Shown here piece by piece: positions 44,681 through 55,950 of a DNA stretch of 64,000 bases. Below the pieces are notes generated by a model, which saw only the letters and a program-made list of their open reading frames with translations, had not been told where the DNA came from and ran no database searches. Origin of the DNA: Earliella scabrosa (taxonomy: Eukaryota; Basidiomycota; Agaricomycetes; Polyporales; Polyporaceae); assembly GCA_022605405.1 (NCBI GenBank), contig JABYQQ010000033.1, positions 186,001-250,000 of the forward strand. The letters are read 5' to 3'. Every line of letters begins with the position of its first letter. Positions within the stretch are counted from its first letter, which is position 1. The translations under genes were made by a program, and so were the position numbers.

Positions 44681-44760
44681 GCGTGGACGTTGAGTGCGAG
44701 GTGCGGACGTTGAGTGCGAGGTGCGGACGTTGAGTGCGAGGTGCGGACGTTGAGTGCGAG
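44681..44760 (+). repeat. 20-base tandem array, four copies
   Basis: The unit is GTGCGGACGTTGAGTGCGAG. Three copies at 44,701-44,760 are identical, and a first copy at 44,681-44,700 differs slightly. It lies just past the stop of the small hypothetical gene. Confidence 0.9.
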
Positions 44761-45999
44761 ATGCAGAAGTGTCGATGACGGGTTGTGATCGAGCCAGAGT
44801 GGATAGGCTTACCACAATTTTCGGACCATCTCTGTTCATGTACGATCCCATGGTACTCCAGCACGTCCGCATGTGTGAACCGGGTGAGCGTGATAGCACA
44901 CGGAGGGGAGGCCTGGAGCTGCCTGTAGCTGGTAAGTTGATGAGATAACGCGTTCAAGATGAAGGTGTCCATAGGTGACCACGACGAGGAGAGGGAGGCG
45001 GAGGAGGAGGAGATGAATGCGAACCGCATGGGGCAAAAAGCGTCGCAGACACGTGGCGTCCAAGCAACGAGCGCTCCCGCCCCACGTTCTCCTCTCTCGA
45101 CTCCCGCATCCCGCCCACCTCCCGCCTCCTGCCCGCCTCCCGCCTCCATCTCCGGCTTTCATCTCCGGCCTCCATCTCCATTTCCCTCTTCCGCCTTCCT
45201 CCTGCTCTTATTCAAACATATTTACTGCCCTCGTCACTGCTTGATATGTATACTTAATGCGCCCTCCAGCCGTGGTCTTCTCTGTCGGGCTCTCTCTCCA
45301 CGTTCTAGCTGCAGGTAAATGTGGCGGGCAACGTTCCCCTTGGACTTGGCAATTATGTCAAGCATGAAGATCCATCCAGGGTACCTCGCGGCGCCCTTCA
45401 ATATATCTTACACATGCCGATTCACGGAAGGAAGACCATAGTGTCACCAGGATGGCTGTTGTTAATGTAGTGACGTTGGTGCGCTGTCCCCGCCATATGT
45501 GCCCCTCTGGTACGTCCTCAAGACACATATTTGTAACTATACGCTCACATGAGAGCAGTGCTATCCGCTGCTAGTTGAAGTCTTTCCGACATGGTAGCGT
45601 CATAGAATACAATTATCTCTATTTTGGCAGACGGATTGTACATTATCCATGTGTGGCCAGAGGGTAAAGACATGAATACTGAACTGAGCGACATCTGCTG
45701 TGATAGATGAGGTAGGACGAGCAGTATTGCGAAGGAGTTGACTGTATCTGACGGTAATGGGGCGCTGGTGAGTCTATCTAGGTCGTAAGACGGGCCGACG
45801 GCATCTTGCTCGTCCGTTCGACACGACCTACGCGGATTTAACGATCTGCTGCGACCTCAACCTCACCTCACTCGAATTATCACAAGCAACCCAGCCGCCG
45901 ACAACTACTGAAAGGTCTGCGCTACGTCAAAGGACTCTTTGTACGGGGTGGCGCTGTCTTGGAAGCTACTCTCAGATACACTGGTACGTCCTCCCCTCC
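44761..45999. other. No supported gene
   Basis: A pyrimidine-rich microsatellite-like tract (CCCGCCTCC and CATCTCCGGC repeats) lies at about 45,105-45,190. A short protein-like frame near 45,315-45,470 reads VNVAGNVPLGLGNYVKHEDP but has no start or family. The upstream region of the F-box gene is included. Confidence 0.45.
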
Positions 46000-48498
46000 A
46001 TGGCGACTGTCTTGTGCCCCATGCGTCCTCTAAAGAAGTCCCGAACCCCCGAACATGTCTCTGGTGGTGAAACCCCGAAACCACGCTTCAGATGGCCCGA
46101 TATTCTGCAAGATATTCAGGCGGAGGTGTGCCACTTCGGCTCTAAACGTTGCGCGCGCACTTATACATCCTTGATGTCGCGATAGATTTATGCCTACCTC
46201 ACTCCAAAAGACCTGGTGAATCTTTCGCGCGTGGACAAGGACACTTATGGATACTTCCGATGCGCTCATACCGACATATACTGGCAGAGAGCTCGCCGGA
46301 ACGTGCCGGGTCTCCCTCCCTGTCCAGCGTGGCTCAGTGAGGCGCAGTTCGCTTCTCTGTGCTTTGAAGAGCACTGCCAGAGGTGTCTTGCCACCGATGA
46401 TCACAGCAAGACTCCGATTTGGCCGTTTTACACCCGCTATTGTGCTCAGTGCAACACTGCCTGGTGAGCCAATGTCGCTCATGACTGCTTAGTACTCGTG
46501 ACCATTAACGTTGCATCCTACCTAGTACAACTACTGTCAACCCATTCCAAGGTCTTCAAGCTGGCCGGTATCAAAGGCTGTATGGAGGAGACGTTGCTAG
46601 GATGCTTCCGAGCGTCCGCCGTGAACTTGTGACCGGTGAGTGCAGCATTCTTCGCAATGACTCTATGCTAATCATTCATCCAGATGACGAGGAATCCGTT
46701 CTTGTTACAGCATTCCACGTCCCTGACGTGATAAAATTCAGATCCGCGCTCCTCAAAGCGTCGATGTCAGAACGCGCTGTCATTGTCAGCGACTGGTATG
46801 CATCAACGATAGGACGTAACTATGTAAGATTTTCATGCCCCCGCTTTGTACGATCTGACATTGACTCCAGCATGCCGAGCATTGTCACACGTGGAAGCTG
46901 AACGCTGACGAGGCTGAACGGGAACGTCTTGAGCGTATCAGATTACAGCGGTATAGAAGGTGTGTGTCATTCAATGGGATGGATCTGCTATAGCTCACGA
47001 GTGACTCGGCCGCAGCATACATGACAAGCTCGCAATGCTTGGGTACAAAGAGGAGTTGATGAACCTAGGTGTTGGGTTGCAGGGTCTACCGGAGATGACA
47101 TACGCATTCTTCAAGAAACCGCAGCCTCTCGCTGAGGATGGTGCGTATTTCAGAATGAAATCGAATCGAGTTGACCGCTCATGGGCTGTGGGAACAGAGT
47201 GGACCACGTATCTACCGAAGCTGAAGGAGTTCCTTGATACTCGGAGAACGTTGGAAAATCGTCGCACCCACGTCCGAGCAATGCTCGCTCGACTCAAGAT
47301 AATCGACGCCGTACTCACGGCCCGCCGCAGTGAAGGAAGGTCGGATCAAGAGACCTGGCCATGTGCGCTCGATCTCGTTGACCTACCTGTTGTCGCACAT
47401 CTGGTGGAACTCCATGAAGCGGTCATCATCCCTGCCGTGGCATACGAGGATACGATCGATGCATACGTTCAACAATGGAGGGATGCGAGAGAGCGCACTC
47501 TCCTTAGCCTGCTCGGCATCTCATCCCTCGAATGTCATCCCCCGCCACACTCCTCTCCACTGTCTCTCCCATTTGCCTTGTTTTGGTGCACGCGATGCGA
47601 ACAGCTCGTCCAGGGAGCCTCAGCCATGACACACACTTGCTGTTACGGCTTCGACCCCCATTGGAACCATATCCATCGTGATGAAGACTGCTCTCCGTGG
47701 ATTGACGGGGTGTATACACCGCTGATCAATGACGGAGGGTCTATGTTCGAGCGCACCTGTGTCGTGTACTCTCAGGGAGTCCTGCCATGGCGGCCCGATT
47801 CGTTGCACTCTTGCGCTGATTTGGTCAGCGTTGTTAGCAATGCACTTGGACTGGGTGCAATTGCTCTCGACGCGCGCGACCCAAGACTGGAAGGACGGGT
47901 TGCATGTGGTACTTGCAGCCGGTTTGATAGGGTTATGGTGGTCATGGGTTGGCGCGGCGCGGTATGCTGTTACAAAAACTCCTTGTACATGACCTCGGTT
48001 GACCTCCTTAACATTGTAGGTGCAACACATGATCGAGGTGCACGACATGGCTCCCATCACATGGATTCCCGTCTGTTCTGAAATCTCAGGTCACGTCAAA
48101 AATCTTGAGTACGCAGAGCAGGGCCTAGCTCATGCGGAGAGCCTGCGTGTGCGATGGACTTGTGTCCAATGCTCCTGGCCAGAGTCGCGAGCAGCCTACG
48201 ACTTTGGTCAGCTTCAAGAGCATTTCGTTCAGAGGTAAGCTGCGTTATTAGAAACTATTCCTGAGATTGATCGCTACGTCTCCGCAGTCACCCGCTGGTC
48301 ACCCCTCATAGCAAGTGGTACAACCAGTCATGTGATTCCATGAATCCTCCCGTTATTGTCCACGGGGCGGATCTACAGGAGGATGCTCTGAATGATATCC
48401 TTGATGATATGGACTTCCCCCTCGATGACGTCTACATCACTTCTATGCAGTTCCCCAAGGACGCATGGTGCGCCTGGCCCAGAGAGCGGCTGCGTTGA
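46000..48498 (+). CDS. F-box domain protein with C-terminal zinc-finger-like motif
   Basis: Nine exons (46,000-46,125; 46,186-46,463; 46,526-46,635; 46,684-46,823; 46,871-46,959; 47,016-47,140; 47,198-47,961; 48,020-48,234; 48,288-48,498) splice in phase to about 685 residues. The F-box is LQDIQAE|IYAYLTPKDLVNL followed by SRVDKDTYGYF, and it is followed, as in many mushroom F-box proteins, by YWQRARRNVPGLPPCP and a Cys pair region (EEHCQRC...RYCAQCN). The middle is helical and charged (ADEAERERLERIRLQRYR). The C-terminal part has CVQC and EHFVQSH arranged like a C2H2 finger (CxxC, then H-x4-H). F-box proteins recruit substrates to SCF ubiquitin ligases through Skp1. The substrate is unknown. 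The alternative start at 46,021 would cost seven residues. Intact. Confidence 0.85.
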
Positions 48499-48857
48499 TG
48501 TCATGGTCACAACTCGGGATGTAAAGTGCTGATATACTACTATGTGCTAATTTCAATTCGACTGGTACCTCCCAGAATGTGTGCATTGTTGAAGAGCTGA
48601 TGTGGAGACCTAGCGGACCATTAATGACTTAACCGTCCTCTAGGTGACTGAGTCCGAGCAAGACGCGATCCGAGCCTGGAGACTCAAGACGAGTTCAAGA
48701 TGCAGCTCTGTCTGCAAGACACCTTCTGCACCACGGCACGCCCCCTTCTCGATTCTCCAGGGAGCGTGTCTTCCGCGCACCTCCGAGCAGCATACGCAGT
48801 TCTGTCCTCCGTCGCGATGCTGCCTCGACCTCTCGTCGACAGATGCGCGACCAATAA
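48499..48857. other. Intergenic, nothing recognised
   Basis: A spacer of mixed composition leading into the minisatellite. No gene is seen. Confidence 0.45.
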
Positions 48858-49420
48858 CTCTGGGGGTCGGTAACCCGTAGCTTGTGGCACTTTGGGGGTT
48901 GGGAGCTCTAGCGTCAGTAGATGGGAGTGTCGGGTGTTGGTAGCTCTGGCTCCCACCGTCGGTGACTCTGGGGGTCCGTAGCTCGTAGCTTGTGGCGCTC
49001 TGGGGATTGGGAGCTCGGTCACGGTAGCTCATAGCTTATGGTGATCTGGGGGTTGGGAGCTCTAGCGTCAGTAGATGGGAGTGTCGGGTGTCGGTAGCTC
49101 TTGCGCCCGCCATCGGTGACTCTCTGAGGGGTCGGTAGCGCGTAGCTTGTGGTGCTCCGAGGGTTGGGAGCTCTAGGGAAGGTCTCGGTAGCTCTGTCGC
49201 TTTGGGCCTCGGTAGCTCGTAGTTCGGCAGCTGGGAGCTTCGATAGGTAGGACCTTCGGTAGCTCGTGGTGTCGGTAGTTCGGGGTGTCAGTATAGCTTG
49301 GAGCGTCGGTAGCTCCACCTTGGTAGTTGGGAGCTGTGTAGCACTGAGCGTCGGTAGCTCTAGTGTTGGTAACTCGGGAGTCGAATCTCCGTCCACGTCG
49401 TCCTCGGACTCGTCAGCACT
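48858..49420. repeat. Degenerate minisatellite rich in GGTAGCTC
   Basis: The motif GTCGGTAGCTC and longer blocks (GGGAGCTCTAGCGTCAG, TAGATGGGAGTGTCGGGTG) recur. One long unit of about 150 bases is seen at about 48,862 and again near 49,045, with shorter diverged units to 49,400. The minus strand stays open through most of it and encodes repeats of the type ELPTL, so part could be translated, but I do not support a gene. Confidence 0.7.
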
Positions 49421-49464
49421 GATCACGCCCTCGGGGCACGGGTTGTGCACCTGTGCCAGTGTGC

Positions 49465-49836
49465 CTAGATGATGGGATGCACTCGGTCAGTTTCGAAGTT
49501 ATCCATAAGAGCTGGAACACAAACGTCCACCAGCCCCCACCCGAATCCTCGTGCGACCCTCCATGGTCCTCTCGTCTGTGGGCCCATTTGGATCTCCTGA
49601 GGGCCCGTTTGGATCTCTTGAGGGCCCATTTGGATCTCCTGTGCGCTTGTTTGGATCTCCTGCGTGCTCGCTTGGATCTCCTGTGCGCCCGACTTGACCT
49701 CTCGCGCGCCCATTTGGATCTCCTGCGCGCCTGTTTGTATCCCCTCTGCGCTCGTTAGGAGCTCTCGTGCGCTTGTACGGATCCCTTTTGGGCCCGTTTG
49801 GAGCTCAAGGAGCTCCCTGATTGTTCTATGTAACAT
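49465..49836 (-). CDS. Hypothetical heptad-repeat protein (123 aa)
   Basis: A single open frame from ATG 49,836 begins MLHRTIRELLELQTGPKGIR and continues as a run of seven-residue units such as GAQEIQM, GPQEIQT and STQEIQT, then a short unrelated tail. The heptads have Ile at a fixed position, as expected for a parallel coiled coil. It is encoded by a 21-base minisatellite, so expansion and contraction are likely. Whether it is expressed is unknown. It could be one exon of a longer gene reading into the GGTAGCTC repeat. Confidence 0.4.
   Translation of the reverse strand: MLHRTIRELLELQTGPKGIRTSARELLTSAEGIQTGAQEIQMGAREVKSGAQEIQASTQEIQTSAQEIQMGPQEIQTGPQEIQMGPQTRGPWRVARGFGWGLVDVCVPALMDNFETDRVHPII
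49590..49803 (-). repeat. 21-base minisatellite, about ten copies
   Basis: On the plus strand the units start GGATCTCCTG and end in CCCGTTT or a variant, with period 21 from 49,590. Copies diverge by 2-6 bases. The period keeps the minus-strand reading frame open. Confidence 0.85.
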
Positions 49837-52800
49837 ATCCTATGTATTTCCCTTTGCGGTCAATGACACATGGCACACATGTATGGCTCACCTATTTCCT
49901 GGCGGAGGGTACTTCAAGTAGCTCACGATTATACACTCGAAGGGCATTTGTGATGTCCCTTTGTGGATGTCCTGGCCTAGGAAATAGGTAGGACATACAG
50001 CCGACGGTCAAAGGGCATGTAACATATCCCAGCACTGACGCCCATATCTCCGCGACTTGGATAGCCACGTGTCATCTGACATAGCCTGTGTATTTCCTGC
50101 TTATTTTCTCCTTTGGGCCAACCTTTCGTCGTCCCGCTCTGATCTCGGGGCCGGAAATAGGCACGCCACAGTTAGGATATGTCACATTTCCTACTCTATG
50201 GCACAAGTAAGGCATCACCGCAAAATTATAGATTCCACACCTATTTCCTGCCCATTTCCCTGGTACCAGATAACGCGCCCTGCCCGTCGTGATAAGCGCC
50301 CTTGTCCTGCTAGATTTGACCACGACGAACTCGGACTAACCCTTTCTTGATGTAGACGATCGCAGCACGGCATGAGCAATAAACAACGTCTGAAGTCGAG
50401 AATTCCAAAAGTATGTACTTTTGATCATCCAATAGTAGAAAAAAGTCCTTGCAACATTAATAGGACATGAACATCGACGATGACTCACTTGTCCGGGTGC
50501 AGATTGTAGTATCTCATCGACGTCTGGCACCAATCTAGCCTGTCAGTCAAGCTGAGATGATTGACATTAAAAACACATGGTTGGTTTGCCCTTATTCCCA
50601 CCTGGCGAAGCCGTTGCTGCCTGAGTACTGATCGTGCTTCATATGTGTTGACATCTTGGGGGTGGCTTCCTCATCGAACTGACACCGTACGTAGAGCAGC
50701 CCGACTTGACGTCCACCCCTAAAATGTTGGTGCCACTCCAATCCAATTCCCTCCAACCCCGCGGCGGCCAACGCTCGGGTCTGATGGCTGTCCTCACCAA
50801 TGTAGATGCGTCGGCTCCGTCGCTATCACTTACTGCTCCCGTGCATGCAGGTCTCTGGCACCTGCTTCTACTCGCCTCCTGTGCACCAGTGAGGGAACAG
50901 CTCACCATACTCAGCGAGGCTCTCGACCTCACTGTATTGATATCAGCCTTGTTCAAGCGCGCCGCGACGCCGAACTGACTCGAGCTGAATGAATCATCAC
51001 TGACAGATACCGTGCTGGTACCGCCCTTTCATCGCAAATAGTGAATTGATCGCACGCTGGCACAGAACCGCTATCTCTCCTCACTCTCGACCCGGAATTA
51101 CTGCAATGGGTGGCAATTCATTCCACCCACCGAGATGCATGCGAAAACGGAACCTTATCAACATGCGCTGCTGACTGTTTAGGGTTCCTGCATTCACATG
51201 CTCCAATCGCCTCGCTCCGCCAAGGAATATGCACTGGCTACGCAGCATCCTCCACGAGGTGCCCAAGGTTTCTCCACCAGCGGTGAGAGCACCATTATTG
51301 ACAGCGACAACGTGACATGCTTCCTCTCGATCTCAGGATGGAGTGTATCCTGCCAATGGTCTTGGGCCGTTCAACAACGGATCATGCTTAGAAACCTTGG
51401 CGGGGTAGAGGCGATGCCAGGATGTACGTCTCTAGCGCCCTCTTTGAATACGCTCATCGCTCTGACCCCAGTCCATCGAAGATACTCATCGAGAACAAGA
51501 CCATCGAACGCTGCATAAGGGGCAGATGCGCGATCGTCACCCACGGTCCTCCGAGTCCTCACCCAGAAGAAGATGGAGTCTGCACCTCCGACGGACCGAA
51601 CGCCGTTGAGCCTTCGCAAAGTTGTTCATAGAATAGAGCAGTGTCGCAGACGGGGTCTCCTCCCCGCCCGACATACATCAAAACGGTCGCGAGCATCCCA
51701 GTCTAATGCGGACGGATTCTCCGGGGCTATGCATCTCTACCCACCTTCCTCTGATTATGTGAGTCACAACACGCTTCCACCTCTTCACGCATCTCAACCT
51801 CAATTCTATCCATCGCTTCTGTGCCCCCGCTCTACACACCTCGGGCCATCTTGTGGGAGAGCGGCCAGTCTTAGCGCACCGGTATCCCTCCTCGACCATC
51901 CGCGCTCTCTGACCACCGCGCACCGCGTGAGCAAACCCTGCACACCATGATTTCATCTCACATCGGGGTTGATATCGAAATCCGCCATAGCCATTCTCGT
52001 CTGTACCCATTCCATATCCATCTCTCCAATCTGCAATCTTCAGTCATAACGAGCGCGCCCCGATGATAGTTTGTCCTCGCTCTTGCTATCAGCTCGTACC
52101 GGTGCGCGATCAACGTTAGTGCCAAAGACATCGGCCGCGCTTTCGACGAATCGGGAGCCCAGGCTCGACGCTCCGGCTCATCCAACCACGTTTGGAATCC
52201 TCCGGAACTTCTGGTGCCAGGAGAGAAGCTCGTCAAACCACACGCTGACAGGTGCATCGCGTGCCAGAGTTCAACCGGCTACAGCGTACGCCGGGCCCCG
52301 TCGTCGCAAACCTCGACTCGGAGCCCGAGAGTAGTCATGACTACATTGACGACACTCCGTCTTTGTGGCGCTCCTGCTAGGAGGCCGACAGCGTGGAGCA
52401 GCGTGCCCCCATCGAGGGGCGGCTCGCCCGCGGCCGTCTTGAGGTTTCAGGTACGTCAGATGGGAGTGTGCGGCAAGGATGATCGCACTGTGGCTCTCAG
52501 CCTCTCGCTCTCGCTCTCAGGCTTCTAGATGGCCTTTGTGCCGTATACGTACATAGGCCCTGCGGGGTATGACGGTCATATACAGGTTCTTTGATGAGCA
52601 TTAGGGTTGCGCGTAGCAGGGTAAGTATATCTGGCGTCCGACGTGACAGATATACGAGTTGGGTGACAGAAGGCTAGGATCCAGATGAGTGACTGCTGCG
52701 GGATCTCCGATTGTCGGTGGGTCCCTGCAGTCCACGCTACAGTATATATCGCGGAGCGGCGTTGGCGATGTGGATGTGATCTGAGCCAGGCCTTGCTGGT

Positions 52801-54661
52801 GCCTCGCACAAAGACCGGAGAGCATCAGGCGGACGCCGGTCCTGTAAGTAATAACAGCGCCGATGAATCGCTGAGCCTATCCAAAGGCTGGATGCTCCTC
52901 ATCGGAGTCGGCCACTGAGCGCTCTCGGAGCACTCATTCGTATCCAAGTATCCAAGTCTCCCATGGATGACGCAGACAGTCCGTACTCGGCTTACTCGGG
53001 AACCCCGCACTCGCGGCATCACATGCGGATACGTGGAGAAGCATGCGCGCGCGAGAGCCAGATTGTGGCCAACTGTCCATCCACTGCCACCGCCCCGGCG
53101 ACTGCCGGTCGCCGTCCTCGTTCCTTGTTCTGTTCCTCCTCCGACTCGTCCTCCTCTCAGACTGCGCGCCCCTTGTTCTCGATACGGCCCGAAGTCGGAA
53201 GCTGCGATCCGGCGCTCCAGTTGGCAGCTCAAACCTCTCCTGAACGTGCACGCGGCGGGCGGTCACATCACCTACGAGCACCGGCAGCGGCCTCCTACAT
53301 GCTGCAGTGTCGGTGGGGACATCTTCCCGTGGTCCACCTTGCGCGGGCCCCGCCCAATGATCCTGGAGAAGCGCGGCGCGGGGAGGAGTAGCCTGCGTGC
53401 CCGGCGCGGGGTACATACGAAACGGCACCCCTAGACGATCTGGAATTCCGCGGCGATGGCGATGATGACGCGAAGTTTCCGAACAGACCACAAGCGATGC
53501 AGCCGCGTAAGATTTCTGACCGGTGCGCATCGACATCCAGAATCCAGATCAACGCTCCGCACCCGGCTCTCAGGATCGCGCGAAACTGGAACTGGAACAT
53601 CAAGAGTTATGCTTCGTTGGACCCTTGGAGCTCGCTGGCCAGCACTCGGAGGAGGATGGCGGGCGCTTCTGTGGCGATAGGGTGCGCGATGGCGCGCGAA
53701 GGGCGAACCGGAGGTCTGTACGCGCCGGATACGAGCTCGAGCTTGGACCGTTCGCGAATATTGAATAAGTACTGCATCGCGGTCATTGACAGCATCGTGC
53801 AGGTCGAATGCAGCATCGCGATTTCGATCGCGAGAGATCGCGATCAGGTTCACGGTCAAGCGAGTGATGCAGATTCGGATGGTTGATATTATTCGATCGG
53901 AGTGTGTCGATACAGCGTGTAAGGTTACGTATGTACATTGTACATGCACGACCATGATCTGAATCACATGCATCATCGTGAGATCGCGGGGAGAGTACGA
54001 GTGTAAGAGTGTATGAGTACTTGATAACAGCGAGGGAGAGAGAAGATGGGTAATAAAACGCAAACTTGGATGGCATCGGAGAGCGTTGGGGCAAATACAA
54101 ATAATAGAGAGCAGCGGAGAGCGAGCGCGGAAAACAGACAGGACGGACGAAGCGCGATAGTAGACGACTATGGATCATGGATGGACGGATGGATGGATAT
54201 ATGGACGATGGATGAGTAGGAGAGGGAGTGTGCGAGCATAATTAAACGGTCGCATGATGATACACTGATCAGGGCACGGCGAGGGGCGCGTATGCGGCCT
54301 GCTCTACTGAAGAAAACAAATAGAAGCAGGGTTGGAAAATGCCGCAACGTCGGCGAGAGAAAGAGAGAGACAGCGCATGAGAACATAACAGCACCACAGT
54401 AGTCCGAGACGAAGTCCTAAAAAGGAGAAAAAGTGGGAAAACATACAGAAAGGCATCCAGGATCAAGATGCGTCTTTTCTTCCTCTTCGCGGCGCGCCAT
54501 CCCCATCTGCACACGCTTCCCTCGGGTGCGCCGAAGTCGACGCTACGGCACGCCGAGATTGTCGGCCACGCGGCGCGACAGCCCGTGGGATCCGCCGACC
54601 ACAATTGCGACCTTCTTCTCGCACAGAGCGCCGCGGAGGGGGGGAGCGGGCCCCGGCTCGC
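49837..54661. other. No supported gene
   Basis: From 49.8 to 50.35 kb the DNA is AT-richer and carries repeated CTATTTCCTG/AGGAAATAG words in both orientations, as in a decayed non-autonomous transposon. Between 50.4 and 54.6 kb there are only short frames. A plus-strand frame at 50,724-50,978 with HAGLWHLLLLASCAPVREQL looks protein-like but has no family. From 53.9 to 54.4 kb there is a GGATGGATGGA microsatellite and a GA-rich tract. Confidence 0.45.
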
Positions 54662-55845
54662 TCAGCGGTGTCTGGGCGAGAACCGCGAGGAGGATCCCTG
54701 CTGGAAGGCGGCCGGGCGCAGTGCGCTCGGCGCTTCGTTGCAGTTGCACCCGGGCACGGTGCACGCGCGGGGGCGCGACACCGGGCGCTCGTCGCGCCGC
54801 GCGGGCGGCGGGAAGATCTCGGAGCGGGTGCGTATGTGGGCCTGTGGGAGAGCGTACACATGGCTCTGGTTCTGGTCCTCCGGGCGGAAGGAGCCCGCGG
54901 TGGCGAGATCAGGGCGATCGTCGCCGTCGAAGGAGGACTGGGACGAGGACGAGGGGGAGCTGATGCCTGGGGAATAGTACGTGTGCGCGGGGTCGGCCGT
55001 GCGGTAGTATGTGGGCGGGTAGGGCTGGATCTGCGCGGATGGGGCGCCGCCCGCGGCATCGCGGTGGTTGCGGTAGTGCCTGCGCATGTTTGAGTTGACG
55101 CTGAAGCGACGAGTGCATCCAGGGAAGGGACACTCGAATGCTAGAGCGCATCATCAGCCAACGCACGAGCCCACGATGGAGGGGGAGGACACGTACGTTG
55201 CGCCCCGGTATGGGAGTTCATGTGTATCATCAGGCTGCTGGGGCGGTTGAACCTGCGGTGGCAGATACCGCAGCCGTGCCTGCGATCATCGTCGGGGGGA
55301 CATTCGTCTGCAGAGAGAACATATGTCGGGAGGTCCGTGGGCGAAACGCCGTGCAAGGAGGATCCGGGGCGAGCGGGGTTCGGCAGGTGAGAGATGGGGT
55401 TGGGAGACGGATGGTGGCGGGGAAGAGGGTACGGTGCTGCCTGCCTCGGGCGATGGGCCGGGTTGACCGGAGAGCGAGGAATAGGCCTATTGGTCGGGGA
55501 AGGCGACGATCGCGATCGGAGTCGGGAAGGCGCACTGCGAGAGTCTGGGTCCTATAAAGAAAAGAGGGTGTTAGCATGTGACGTATATAAGGGTTTGACA
55601 GAATGCGGCGAAGGGCTTACTCGGACTAGCGGGGGTGCCGGGTTCGCGGTGGCGGAGGGCCTTTGTGCACTGTCGATGGACTCCAGACGGAGCCTTTCGA
55701 ATTGTTCGTCTTGAGGCGGATACAATAAGGACGGGGGATGCAAGGGAGCGGGAACGGACAAAGAGGACTCACCGGGGAAGAGGTCTTGGAGACTGGGCAG
55801 GGTCGGACGCTCGCTCTGCTTGGGAGAGTCGGACATGGCGTGCAT
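54662..55845 (-). CDS. Two-finger C2H2 zinc-finger transcription factor
   Basis: Three exons (55,621-55,845; 55,197-55,551; 54,662-55,140) with consistent phases give 352 residues from ATG 55,845 (or 349 from ATG 55,836). Finger 1 is CGICHRRFNRPSSLMIHMNS (Cys169, Cys172, His185, His189), the linker HTGAQPF is restored exactly across an intron, and finger 2 is CPFPGCTRRFSVNSNMRRH (Cys197, Cys202, His215, His219). The NRPSSL and SVxSNMRRH cores are shared by a set of fungal C2H2 regulators, some involved in development. The N-terminus is Pro/Ser-rich and the C-terminus has a Cys cluster (CTVPGCNC). A further intron within the first exon (GTGAGT...CAAG, 55,708-55,770) is possible and would remove about 21 residues. 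A TATA element lies about 100 bases upstream. Intact; target genes unknown. Confidence 0.85.
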
Positions 55846-55942
55846 GCGTCTTGCGGGCGCGGGCGGGGAAGGGAGGGCTGGCGGCGGGGGACGCGGGGAC
55901 GCGGACGAGGAGAGTGAGTCGCCGCGCCCAAGGAGAAGCTGG

Positions 55943-55950
55943 TTATATAG
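55943..55950 (-). promoter_or_regulatory. TATA box of the C2H2 gene
   Basis: The minus strand reads TATATAAC about 100 bases before the first ATG. A CCAAT word lies some 55 bases further upstream, at 56,001-56,005. This argues that the longer open frame starting at 55,971 is not the real start, because it would begin upstream of the TATA box. Confidence 0.6.

Noticed and set aside
49590..49803. Array considered as CRISPR-like
   Set aside because: There are no unique spacers. It is a plain 21-base minisatellite in a eukaryotic genome.
34000..51000. CACTA-type terminal inverted repeats for the Tnp2 element
   Set aside because: Several CACTA/TAGTG words occur, but none forms matching ends with a target duplication that I could confirm by eye.
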